This document shows positions 7,673-13,663 of a DNA stretch of 27,439 nucleotides, piece by piece. The DNA is taken from positions 1 through 27,439 of IMG/VR virus record IMGVR_UViG_3300025138_000269; one strand, given 5' to 3'. The stretch is from a virus. Under the pieces are notes generated by a model. It did not search any database. It saw nothing but the letters and a program-made list of their open reading frames with translations, and was not told the DNA's origin. Both the position numbers and the translations under genes were made by a program. How positions within the stretch are numbered: the first letter of the stretch is position 1; every line of letters begins with the position of its first letter.

Positions 7673-7710
7673 TTTAGTATGAAAACAAATCAACAAAGGA
7701 AAGAAACAAA

Positions 7711-7887
7711 ATGAATAATTGTTATGAATGTGGATCAGATATAATTTATCCTAATGATGCTTTTGATGTTATTTCAAAATGCTCTAATAAAGATTGTGAA
7801 ACCAATCAAATTAAAAAAGATCAAATTGATCAAATTAGTCATTTAGAAAATCAAAAAGTTCTAAATGATCAAATGGATAACTCATAA
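7711..7887 (+). CDS. Small zinc-ribbon-like protein, first early gene
   Basis: 58 residues. Cysteines C4-x2-C7 and C24-x4-C29 (CYEC and CSNKDC) can bind one zinc, as in small zinc ribbons; the C-terminal half is helical with a repeated DQIDQI-like pattern. Start: first ATG, preceded by AAAGGA 11 nt upstream, 38 nt after the promoter. Tiny metal-binding proteins expressed first by phages are often host-takeover factors, but no specific function can be read from the sequence. Confidence 0.65.
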   Translation: MNNCYECGSDIIYPNDAFDVISKCSNKDCETNQIKKDQIDQISHLENQKVLNDQMDNS

Positions 7888-7912
7888 ATAAACCAAGAAA
7901 GGAAAACTAAAC

Positions 7913-8485
7913 ATGACTAAAAACTATGCTAATGAAAGATATATACCTAAACATCTTAATACTAAAATAAAAGAAAACGATCATTTTGATTTTTATTATA
8001 ATAATAATGATGAAAAACCAGAATGTATTGCGTTTGCTAAAAAAGCTAAAAACAAATTGTTTTGGTATAGATTTAAAAATGTAGAGCAAATGAATAAGCA
8101 TATTAATAATGCTTTAGAAAATGCTAAGACAAGAGAAGAAGAAAAAGCTAAATATAAAGCTGAAAGACTAAAACCTCACACATTAAAAGTTGGAGATGTT
8201 TTGTATACTTCTTGGGGTTATGACCAAACAAATATTGATTTTTATAAAGTTGTAAAATTAGTTGGCAAAACTTCAGTTAAACTTTGTAAAATGACTAATC
8301 AATATTATGAATCAGATTGTAGAGCAAGTGATAAAGTTGTTCCAGGTGATGTTAAGGAAAATGCAGAACCTTTTTTAAAAAGAGTTAACGGCAAAGATAA
8401 CCATGTTAATATCTCATCTTTTGAATTTGCTAGAGTTTGGGATGGTAAAGCTAAATATCAGACCGCAGCTGGTTTTGGACACTAG
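7913..8485 (+). CDS. Hypothetical early protein with SWGYDQTNIDFY motif
   Basis: 190 residues. The N-terminal half is very basic and helical (a Lys/Glu coiled stretch at about 70-86). The C-terminal half starts with HTLKVGDVLYTSWGYDQTNI at about 88-107, continuing DFYKVVKLVGKTSVKL. I recall this SWGYDQTN(I/V)DFYQV motif in hypothetical proteins of phages and plasmids, with a small beta-barrel-like look; no function is known to me. AAAGGA 10 nt upstream supports the start. Its stop codon supplies the first base of the hammerhead ribozyme that follows, so its mRNA 3' end is probably made by self-cleavage. Confidence 0.8.
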   Translation: MTKNYANERYIPKHLNTKIKENDHFDFYYNNNDEKPECIAFAKKAKNKLFWYRFKNVEQMNKHINNALENAKTREEEKAKYKAERLKPHTLKVGDVLYTSWGYDQTNIDFYKVVKLVGKTSVKLCKMTNQYYESDCRASDKVVPGDVKENAEPFLKRVNGKDNHVNISSFEFARVWDGKAKYQTAAGFGH

Positions 8486-8539
8486 ACCGAAACACCCCCA
8501 CAAGGGGTGTCTTAGGGTTAATCCCTAACTGATGAGGTC
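8485..8539 (+). ncRNA. Type II hammerhead self-cleaving ribozyme
   Basis: All parts of the hammerhead can be read in type II order (open end at stem II). Stem II 5' part GACC (8485-8488); core GAA (8489-8491); stem III ACACCCC (8492-8498), loop CACAA, GGGGUGU (8504-8510), a perfect 7-bp helix starting with the required A15.1-U16.1 pair; cleavage-site C17 (8511); stem I UUAGGG (8512-8517), loop UUAAU, CCCUAA (8523-8528); core CUGAUGA (8529-8535); stem II GGUC (8536-8539) pairing with GACC. Every conserved core base is present. Predicted cut is between 8511 and 8512. It lies between two co-directional early genes and so should cut their shared mRNA, leaving a hairpin at each new end. Stem II has only 4 bp; loop-loop contacts cannot be judged by eye. 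Confidence 0.93.
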
Positions 8540-8561
8540 AGAAACTAAAATAGGGAGTATT

Positions 8562-8738
8562 ATGAAAGCTAAAGACTATAAATCAATAACAAACATCTTA
8601 GAGTCTAAAAACAAAGATAAGCAATTTTTTACCTTTATGGACTTTGAAGATACTGAGATTAGGAAAAAGAAAGTAATTTTGCCTTTACCTAAACAATACT
8701 TTAATAATATAGTTAAACTAATAAAGGGGGAGAAATGA
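8562..8738 (+). CDS. Small hypothetical early protein after the ribozyme
   Basis: 58 residues, basic, no cysteines; contains FFTFMDFEDTEIRKKKVILP at about 23-42. An ATG ten codons upstream (8532) lies inside the ribozyme core CUGAUGA and has no ribosome site. The ATG at 8562 follows GGGAG by 5 nt and is the better start. After ribozyme cleavage this would be the first gene of the downstream mRNA, with a leader of about 50 nt that begins with the stem I hairpin. Function unknown. Confidence 0.65.
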   Translation: MKAKDYKSITNILESKNKDKQFFTFMDFEDTEIRKKKVILPLPKQYFNNIVKLIKGEK

Positions 8739-8968
8739 AACCAAAAGTACCTAATGAAGAATTTAGAAAGTTTTTAAAAAAACTCATAATTGCATATAAA
8801 AGTTTTGATGATGCAAGACAATTTTTAAATGATTTAGAACTTGAATATGAATTTGATAGTTTTATAAATTCTGAGCAAATAGATGAATGCCAAACTTTAA
8901 TTGAAAAAGGTTTAGGTTGGGAAATATTATTAACACCAGAAAGAGTAAATTTAAATGACAAGAAATAA
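8735..8968 (+). CDS. Small hypothetical early protein
   Basis: 77 residues, overlapping the previous stop by 4 nt and preceded by a strong GGGGGAG ribosome site. Basic helical N-terminus (EEFRKFLKKLIIAYKSFDDA) and acidic middle (LNDLELEYEFDSFINSEQID), giving a strongly two-sided charge pattern. No known motif. Part of the run of small coupled early genes. Confidence 0.65.
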   Translation: MKPKVPNEEFRKFLKKLIIAYKSFDDARQFLNDLELEYEFDSFINSEQIDECQTLIEKGLGWEILLTPERVNLNDKK

Positions 8969-9143
8969 ATTTGGATTGCCTTTAGTCTATGATTTTAATA
9001 TAGCTTTAAGGGATAAAAGGAGATTAAGGAACTTAGAATATATGAAATGGAACTGTCCTAAAGGTTGGAAAGAGCTTTGGAGCAAGAAACTAGACCAATT
9101 AAAAAAGAATATAAGTGAAAGAAAAAGACAAACCCTTAACTAA
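8955..9143 (+). CDS. Small basic hypothetical early protein
   Basis: 62 residues, many Arg and Lys, with WNCPKGWKELWSKKLDQLKK at about 32-51. The start overlaps the end of the previous gene by 14 nt, and there is no strong ribosome site, so coupling is likely. Its tail overlaps a GTG-started 56-codon frame. Family not recognised. Confidence 0.55.
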   Translation: MTRNKFGLPLVYDFNIALRDKRRLRNLEYMKWNCPKGWKELWSKKLDQLKKNISERKRQTLN

Positions 9144-9285
9144 GCTAAATATAGAAAAGTTAGCTATACAAACTTTCAAGAACATCATTGAGGGATCTAG
9201 GTCTATCAATGGTGTTACTTGGAATAAAATTAAAAACCTAAAAAGAAAGGAACAAATAGAATGCCTGGAAGTCATAAAAAACTAA
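9115..9285 (+). CDS. Possible small gene with GTG start
   Basis: 56 codons from GTG, filling the otherwise empty 117-nt stretch between its neighbours and overlapping both ends by about 25 nt. The product looks protein-like: LNIEKLAIQTFKNIIEGS then SINGVTWNKIKNLKRKEQIE, an amphipathic helical pattern, and not the Phe/Tyr/Lys noise usual for random AT-rich frames. Against it: no ribosome site and a non-ATG start. If it is not a gene, this stretch holds nothing else I can identify. Confidence 0.45.
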   Translation: MKEKDKPLTKLNIEKLAIQTFKNIIEGSRSINGVTWNKIKNLKRKEQIECLEVIKN

Positions 9286-9449
9286 AGAAATATCAATATT
9301 TATATTTAGAGAATAAAATTTGGTACAATTGGACTGAAGCCGATTATGAATGTGAAATTTATAAAACATCAAAATTTAATATTGATGACAGATCTCAACA
9401 TTTATTAAATTGGTTAAAAAAAATAAACAAAAGATATAATTATGCTTGA
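9261..9449 (+). CDS. Small hypothetical early protein
   Basis: 62 residues, rich in Tyr, Trp and Lys (KKYQYLYLENKIWYNWTEAD), C-terminus LLNWLKKINKRYNYA. AAAGGAAC about 10 nt before ATG is a fair ribosome site. No recognised family; it sits in the chain of coupled small early genes before the Zn-finger and nuclease genes. Confidence 0.55.
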   Translation: MPGSHKKLKKYQYLYLENKIWYNWTEADYECEIYKTSKFNIDDRSQHLLNWLKKINKRYNYA

Positions 9450-9504
9450 AACAATTATCGCAGTAGAGTTAGCTCTATGGATTTTTTATTTATCAACTAA
9501 TTAA
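9442..9504 (+). CDS. Possible 20-residue membrane micropeptide
   Basis: ATG overlaps the end of the previous gene by 8 nt and the stop TAA shares a base with the ATG of the next gene (TAATG). The product, MLETIIAVELALWIFYLSTN, would be one short hydrophobic helix. It fills the only gap between two genes exactly, which is how this genome packs genes, but it has no ribosome site and could be a chance frame. Confidence 0.4.
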   Translation: MLETIIAVELALWIFYLSTN

Positions 9505-9692
9505 TGAATATGTATGGTGATGTAAGGCAATGTATTAAATGTGATATGAATGCCGATATAGTAGAAAAAGGTAAAAATTACTGTGCAAATTGCTGGTTTA
9601 AATATTTCTCAGGTGAAAGCATTGAAGAATATGAAAAAAGGGTTAAACAATTAGATCAAGTTAGAAATGATAAAAATAAAACTAGAACCTAA
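9504..9692 (+). CDS. Small zinc-finger protein
   Basis: 62 residues. C10-x2-C13 (CIKC) and C27-x2-C30 (CANC) form a four-cysteine zinc site about 14 residues apart, followed by an acidic and then basic helix (ESIEEYEKRVKQLDQVRNDK). The fold should be a zinc ribbon or treble clef. It overlaps the nuclease-like gene that follows by 26 nt. DNA or RNA binding is a guess from fold. Confidence 0.65.
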   Translation: MNMYGDVRQCIKCDMNADIVEKGKNYCANCWFKYFSGESIEEYEKRVKQLDQVRNDKNKTRT

Positions 9693-10167
9693 CGAAGTAG
9701 AACTAGCCTTAAATATTGCTGCCAAAAGATATATTGGCAATTTAAAAATGGGTAAAACCTTTTCTTATGGTTACACCAAAGGAATTAAATCACAACTAAC
9801 AGATGGCATCTTAGGAGCTTTAGGAGAGGTTGCTTATGCAAAGGCAACTAATAGCTTTTATAATGGTTCTTATAGTGATGATAACCAATTCTATTCAGAC
9901 TCAGACTTTCAAAACAATATAGAGATAAGAACCCAAGAAAAGAAATCATATAATTTTTTATTAATAAGACCTGGAGAAAAGAAAGGTACTTATATATTAA
10001 TCATTAAAGACAACAACGAAGATTTTAAATTTACTATTATGGGTTCATTTATTTATAATGATGATCTACCACCAGAAAAGCTATCAAATTTTGGCTACCA
10101 AGATAGACCAGCTGCATATAAAATTGAATTAAAAGAACTTAAACCAATGGAGGAAGATGATAGATAA
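9667..10167 (+). CDS. Probable PD-(D/E)XK-type nuclease
   Basis: 166 residues. GILGALGEVAYAKATNSFY (about 47-65) gives the helix with a conserved Glu, DSDFQNN (about 77-83) an Asp, and IEIRTQEKKSYNFLLIRPGE (about 84-103) the following strand with an E-x-R/K-like site. This 'GxxGExAfAk ... D ... iEVRt' pattern is that of small phage and host proteins annotated as endonuclease or nuclease-like. The order agrees with a restriction-endonuclease fold, but the catalytic lysine is replaced by Arg (EIR), so activity is uncertain. It overlaps the PP-loop gene by 11 nt, indicating one functional cassette. Confidence 0.55.
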   Translation: MIKIKLEPNEVELALNIAAKRYIGNLKMGKTFSYGYTKGIKSQLTDGILGALGEVAYAKATNSFYNGSYSDDNQFYSDSDFQNNIEIRTQEKKSYNFLLIRPGEKKGTYILIIKDNNEDFKFTIMGSFIYNDDLPPEKLSNFGYQDRPAAYKIELKELKPMEEDDR

Positions 10168-10975
10168 AAATAGATCAAGACAAATGGTTGTTTTAAGTTT
10201 AGGTGTTGGTGTTCAATCAACAACTATGGCTATAATGGCTGCTAAAGGTGATTTGCCACCAGTTGATTGTGCAATATTTGCTGATCCTGGTTATGAAAGC
10301 AAAGCTACTATGACTTATTTAAATTACTTAACAACTATTTTACCTTATCCAGTATTTAGAGTTCAAAAAGGAAATATTAAAGATGATATGTTAGCTGCAA
10401 AAGGTACTACTAATTTCGTAGTAGCTCCTTTTTATAATCAACATACTATCACAGGTAAAAAGGGTATGATTCGTAGGCAATGTACTTCAGAATATAAAAT
10501 TTTAGTAATTAAAAAAAAAATAAGAGAATTATGTGGTGTTAAACCAGGTAAACATTTTCCAAAAGATAAATATGTTGAGCAATGGATAGGCATTTCTAAA
10601 GATGAAATACAAAGAATGAAACCTGCTAGAGATCCTTACATTTTAAATAGACATCCTTTAATTGAAGCTAATATGTCAAGGCAAGATTGTATTAATTATC
10701 TTAAAAAAAATAACATAATACCACCAGAGAAATCAGCTTGTCTTTGTTGTCCATTCCATGACGATAAATATTGGCATGATTTAAAAACAAATAAACCAGA
10801 TGAATTTAAAGATGTAGTTGAGTTTGATAAAAAAATTAGAGATATAAGTAAAGATCCCAATATGAAAAATTATACACATAGATCATGTAAACCTTTAGAT
10901 GAGGTAGAATTTAATAAAGAAGATAATCAATTAGATATGTTCAATAATGAATGTGACGGAATTTGTGGGATTTAA
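10157..10975 (+). CDS. PP-loop ATP pyrophosphatase, PAPS-reductase-like
   Basis: 272 residues. SLGVGVQST at 14-22 is the PP-loop that binds ATP's diphosphate, followed by DCAIFADPGYESKATMTYLN (about 37-56), a hallmark of phage PAPS-reductase-family proteins. Further conserved parts are RRQCTSEYKI (about 109-118), ACLCCPFH (about 194-201) and a C-terminal CDGICG. Cys113, the CLCC cluster and the C-terminal pair could bind a metal or carry sulfur. True PAPS reductase works in sulfate assimilation; phage relatives may adenylate other substrates, including nucleic acids. GGAGGA directly precedes the start. The oxygenase gene follows at once. Confidence 0.85.
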   Translation: MIDKNRSRQMVVLSLGVGVQSTTMAIMAAKGDLPPVDCAIFADPGYESKATMTYLNYLTTILPYPVFRVQKGNIKDDMLAAKGTTNFVVAPFYNQHTITGKKGMIRRQCTSEYKILVIKKKIRELCGVKPGKHFPKDKYVEQWIGISKDEIQRMKPARDPYILNRHPLIEANMSRQDCINYLKKNNIIPPEKSACLCCPFHDDKYWHDLKTNKPDEFKDVVEFDKKIRDISKDPNMKNYTHRSCKPLDEVEFNKEDNQLDMFNNECDGICGI

Positions 10976-10976
10976 T

Positions 10977-11633
10977 ATGAGTGATAAAATAAATTTTAAA
11001 TTATTTAAACCTTTTGGTTCAACAGTTGCTAAAGCAGTTATGCCATTAGGATTAATGAAAGATTTTCAAGATGATTTAAAACAAATAAGACAAGATAAAG
11101 AAAAACAAAAGAACCATGATTGGTCTAAAAAATTGGTCGGTCATGTAGATTCAGAGTATCTAATTTCACCAGAGATTATGCTTAAATGGAAACAAAAATT
11201 CTTTGATCCTATTATTAATACTTATGTCAAAAATCACATAGAACATAAAATTAAATCTATTTTAATTAATTCTGCTTGGTATGTAATATCAAAACCTGGA
11301 GATTATAACCCTTGCCATACCCATACTGAATATGTTCATGGTAATTATCATTTAAGCTGCGTTGGTTATTTGCAAATACCTAAAATGATTTCAACAGATA
11401 ATGCTAAAGAACATAATGATTTTTCAGGTCAGACAGAATTTATAGAAGGATCTGAAAGTATGTTTAATAATAATTCTTATAGAGTTATGCCAGAGGTTAG
11501 GGATTGGATATTGTTCCCAAATTCACTATCTCATGTAGTCTATCCATTTAATACAGATGATAAAGATAACGAAAGAATCTCATTTAGTTTTAATGCAACT
11601 ATAATATTTGATAATGATAAACTCTCAAATTGA
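10977..11633 (+). CDS. 2-oxoglutarate/Fe(II)-dependent oxygenase-like protein
   Basis: 218 residues from the ATG just after the previous stop (an ATG 30 nt earlier would overlap that gene). PGDYNPCHTHTEYVHGNYHL, with His114 and His116, followed by SCVGYLQIP; then WILFPNSLSHVVYPF with His186, and NERISFSFN with Arg200, match the double-stranded beta-helix of 2OG-Fe(II) oxygenases: a His pair, a distal His and the Arg that holds 2-oxoglutarate. Such phage proteins may hydroxylate proteins or modify nucleic acids. The likely target is unknown. It closes the nuclease/PP-loop/oxygenase cassette and is followed by a new control region. Confidence 0.8.
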   Translation: MSDKINFKLFKPFGSTVAKAVMPLGLMKDFQDDLKQIRQDKEKQKNHDWSKKLVGHVDSEYLISPEIMLKWKQKFFDPIINTYVKNHIEHKIKSILINSAWYVISKPGDYNPCHTHTEYVHGNYHLSCVGYLQIPKMISTDNAKEHNDFSGQTEFIEGSESMFNNNSYRVMPEVRDWILFPNSLSHVVYPFNTDDKDNERISFSFNATIIFDNDKLSN

Positions 11634-11640
11634 ATATAAT

Positions 11641-11687
11641 TTGTATAATTTATTGACACTTTTTGTATTACTTAATAAATAGAATCT
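11641..11687 (+). promoter_or_regulatory. Second early control region with operator half-sites
   Basis: TTGTATAA (11641-11648, the same half-site as in the first early promoter) includes a perfect TATAAT at 11644-11649. A perfect TTGACA follows at 11653-11658 with only a poor -10 (TAAATA, 17-bp spacing), and a one-mismatch half-site TTGTATTA at 11663-11670. The gene at 11688 has no ribosome site. A regulated promoter is likely; which boxes are used is unclear. Confidence 0.5.
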
Positions 11688-11939
11688 ATGAAAACAATTG
11701 GAAAAGAATGGACAAAAAAAGAAGAAGGTGGAACATTTACAGCAGATCATTTATCACCTTCACAGCTCAATAAAAGTTTAGATATTTGGTTTAACGATTA
11801 CATAATCTTAACTGCTAAACAAAGAAAAGATTTATTGGGTAACTTAAATATGGATATAGGAGCAATAGTAGGTCAGGCAGTACAGGATATTATTGTTCAT
11901 AAATTAACACTTGAAGAAGTAATGAAAGGTAAAAAATGA
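11688..11939 (+). CDS. Small protein resembling the N-terminal part of a phage exonuclease
   Basis: 83 residues. FTADHLSPSQLNKSLDIWFN (about 17-36) and LNMDIGAIVGQAVQDII (about 53-69) look like the start of marine-phage PD-(D/E)XK (RecB/Cas4-like) exonucleases, which open with 'lSpSsLn.f...p..W' and an 'A.GrG.AVe' helix. The catalytic part is absent here, but the gene at 14689-15327 begins where this one would end. The two may be a split exonuclease working as a complex. Alternatively it is an independent small protein. No ribosome site was seen; the ATG is close to possible promoter boxes. Confidence 0.5.
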   Translation: MKTIGKEWTKKEEGGTFTADHLSPSQLNKSLDIWFNDYIILTAKQRKDLLGNLNMDIGAIVGQAVQDIIVHKLTLEEVMKGKK

Positions 11940-12223
11940 CAGATACTGTAATGATGGAACTTGCAAAGATGCAAACTAAAATTAGAACTTATGAGAATAA
12001 TGAAAAGAAACATATTGAGCAATTACATTTAAGGGATGATGAAATATCAAGACTTAACAAAGAGTTAGATTTATTAAAGTTAAAAGATCAAATGATTGCT
12101 AAGAACCAAAGCTATTTAGAAGCTAAAGCACAGAAAGATGTAGATCAAATTAAAGAAAACCAAAAGATACAAATGAAAGGAAAAAATGAAACTAAAGCCA
12201 CAGACGACAGAAGAAAAAAGTAA
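11936..12223 (+). CDS. Coiled-coil protein
   Basis: 95 residues, almost entirely charged heptads (about 5-80: NEKKHIEQLHLRDDEISRLN and following LLKLKDQ), with a Lys-rich tail. The start overlaps the previous stop by 4 nt (ATGA) and its end overlaps the annealing-protein gene by 38 nt, so it belongs to the recombination operon. Its role is unknown; such proteins often mediate oligomer contacts. Confidence 0.6.
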   Translation: MTDTVMMELAKMQTKIRTYENNEKKHIEQLHLRDDEISRLNKELDLLKLKDQMIAKNQSYLEAKAQKDVDQIKENQKIQMKGKNETKATDDRRKK

Positions 12224-12779
12224 GGGAGGGTTTAAAGAAAGACGAAAGGAGTGTTTAACAAGTGCTAAGAATATTCCAACTGTTGATATTAAAGGTAAAA
12301 AATATTCTACAGTTAATGAAAGACACAGACACCTTTTGCAATACTTTCCTGAAGCTAGATTTAATGAAGAAATACTATTCCATGATAATGACAGAGTTGT
12401 CGTTAAAACCGAACTATATATTTCTGATACTATTTATGCTGTTGGTCATGCAGAAGAACATAGAAATGCTAACTTTATAAATAAAACAAGTGCTATGGAG
12501 AACTGTAGTTCTAGTTCTTTAGGAAGATGTTTAGCAGCCTTTGGTCTATCAGGAACTGAATATGCTAGTGCAGAAGAATTAGTAAATGCCTTAAACAATC
12601 AAAAGGGATCTACTCAACAAGTTTCAATTAAAGATACAATTAAAAAGCAAACAACAGAAACCAAGTTGACAGCTTTGTATTCCGATTGGAAGAAACAAAA
12701 TGATTCAATAGAAAAAGACTTTGAATCACAACAACAATCTATCAAACAAAATGGAGGACAAAATGTCAGACAATGGTAG
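12186..12779 (+). CDS. Single-strand annealing protein, ERF/Rad52-like
   Basis: 197 residues. The core has PTVDIKGKKYSTVNERHRHL at about 31-50, FHDNDRVVVKTELYISDTIY at about 65-84, a GHAEEHR motif at about 87-93 and TSAMENCSSSSLGRCLAAFG at about 101-120, followed by LSGTEYASAEEL. This beta-sheet plus 'T.A.ENCeTSAiGRALAafG' helix pattern is typical of phage ERF-type annealing proteins, which coat single-stranded DNA and promote strand annealing. The C-terminal third is Gln/Lys-rich and looks disordered. It is followed by the SSB-like gene, and an exonuclease is further on, a standard exonuclease/annealase/SSB trio. An AAAGGA stands 7 nt before ATG. Confidence 0.75.
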   Translation: MKLKPQTTEEKSKGGFKERRKECLTSAKNIPTVDIKGKKYSTVNERHRHLLQYFPEARFNEEILFHDNDRVVVKTELYISDTIYAVGHAEEHRNANFINKTSAMENCSSSSLGRCLAAFGLSGTEYASAEELVNALNNQKGSTQQVSIKDTIKKQTTETKLTALYSDWKKQNDSIEKDFESQQQSIKQNGGQNVRQW

Positions 12780-13128
12780 TGGTAAGCAAAAGGATTGGGT
12801 ATTATTTCCTTATGATGCCAACAATGAAAAAGCCATCAAAATTGATTTCTCAGGAAATGTAAATTTAGATAATGGCAACAAGGGTACAATACTTGGTGTC
12901 AAAGGTGCATCAAAAAATGGTAATACTAAGTTTGTTAAAGTGTTTGCTCAAGTAGGAGTTCTATTCAAAGGTGATGATAAATTTACTGGCGAAATGAACT
13001 ACGCAGAAGCTGGTGGACACAAAGGTTTAATCGGTTGGATTAATGAATCAGGTAATATTTTATCTGGTTACAAGAACGAACCTAGACCTAAACAAGCCAA
13101 ACCTCAAAGCAAAGAAATTCCTTTCTAG
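12763..13128 (+). CDS. Single-stranded-DNA-binding-like protein
   Basis: 121 residues from the ATG that follows GGAGG by 5 nt; earlier in-frame starts (TTG at 12721, ATG at 12751) lack or overlap the ribosome site. A beta-rich, Gly/Asn/Lys-rich body is followed by a disordered PRPKQAKPQSK linker and the C-terminal tip KEIPF. SSB proteins end in an acidic tip with Pro-Phe that recruits partner enzymes, so the IPF end together with the annealing protein upstream suggests an SSB. The overall sequence was not recognised as a classic OB-fold. It overlaps the previous gene by 17 nt. Confidence 0.55.
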   Translation: MSDNGSGKQKDWVLFPYDANNEKAIKIDFSGNVNLDNGNKGTILGVKGASKNGNTKFVKVFAQVGVLFKGDDKFTGEMNYAEAGGHKGLIGWINESGNILSGYKNEPRPKQAKPQSKEIPF

Positions 13129-13374
13129 TTGAAAGTAGTTTTTTTAATTTTAGTTATATACACAGGTGATGGTAATTTAAAATATGAGAAGATACCTTTT
13201 GCATATTCTTTATTACCTATCACTTGTGATGAAATGTATGAAAAAAATGTCAAGTATGTTGAGAACCCAAATTACAAAGAAGGCAATGGAGAGGTTTGGG
13301 TGCTAACTAAATATAAAAATCAAAATGTAATGGCTCATTACTGCAAAGACGAAAAAGGAAATTATGTCAGATAA
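13129..13374 (+). CDS. Small exported or membrane-anchored protein
   Basis: 81 residues from a TTG that shares its position with the end of the previous stop (TAG-TTG); no ATG is available before residue 36. The N-terminus (KVVFLILVIYTGDG) is a short hydrophobic segment, perhaps a signal peptide or a beta-hairpin. Two Cys (CDEMYE and HYCKDEKG) could form a disulfide. Small phage proteins of this build, with a hydrophobic start, 'PF' and two Cys, are common in marine phages but have no known role. Confidence 0.5.
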   Translation: MKVVFLILVIYTGDGNLKYEKIPFAYSLLPITCDEMYEKNVKYVENPNYKEGNGEVWVLTKYKNQNVMAHYCKDEKGNYVR

Positions 13375-13663
13375 TGTAAAGTTTATAAGTGAGATAGAAA
13401 GATTATTAAAACAAAAGCAAGATGACTATGGAAAGTTTGACCATACCTCTTATGTTATGTCAGGAATTTTAGAAAAATATTTATCAGTTTATAATAATTG
13501 TGAGGTCAAAGTACCTTTAAAATTGTTTGGTATCTTTATGATTTTTTTAAAACTTTGGAGAGTTATGCAATCAGATAGTTATAAAAAAGATAGCTTTGAT
13601 GACATCAATGGCTACGCAGAATTATTAAGGAGGTTAGTAATAAATGAACAAGAAAAGAGGTAA
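13364..13663 (+). CDS. DUF6378-like, possible MazG-type all-alpha protein
   Basis: 99 residues, all-helical. LLKQKQDDYGKFDHTSYVM at about 13-31, a basic/hydrophobic LKLFGIFMIFLKLWRVMQSD at about 52-71 and DSFDDINGYAELLRRL at about 77-92 match the phage family that I know as DUF6378, whose helices and DxxDxxGY end resemble MazG-like nucleotide pyrophosphohydrolases. Acidic residues in the last helix could bind Mg. Role could be clearing modified or signalling nucleotides; this is inference from fold. It overlaps both neighbours by about 10-20 nt. Confidence 0.6.
   Translation: MSDNVKFISEIERLLKQKQDDYGKFDHTSYVMSGILEKYLSVYNNCEVKVPLKLFGIFMIFLKLWRVMQSDSYKKDSFDDINGYAELLRRLVINEQEKR

Larger units (their letters stand above)
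7543..7710. promoter_or_regulatory. Divergent control region between late and early arms
   Basis: 168 bp without a gene. It holds the plus-strand promoter and its inverted repeat (7645-7672), an extra TTATACAA half-site at 7621-7628 and a 12-bp palindrome ATAAATATTTAT at 7613-7624 overlapping it. Minus-strand transcription must also start here, but no -35/-10 pair of good quality is visible for that direction. This is the likely main switch of the genome. Confidence 0.6.

Noticed and set aside
7907-8101. Minus-strand Phe/Ile-rich open frame over the start of the 190-residue gene
   Set aside because: Mirror of an A-rich coding strand; composition is what antisense AT-rich DNA gives, and it opposes the early operon.
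8492-8528. Two consecutive hairpins read first as a double terminator after the 190-residue early gene
   Set aside because: No U-run follows either stem, and the flanking GACC-GAA, CUGAUGA and GGUC segments complete a hammerhead, which explains both hairpins.
8532-8561. Upstream ATG start for the gene now placed at 8562
   Set aside because: This ATG lies inside the ribozyme core CUGAUGA and has no ribosome site, while the ATG at 8562 follows GGGAG.
12262-12480. Alternative plus-strand frame inside the annealing-protein gene
   Set aside because: Overlaps the conserved annealing-protein frame fully and has no recognisable content.
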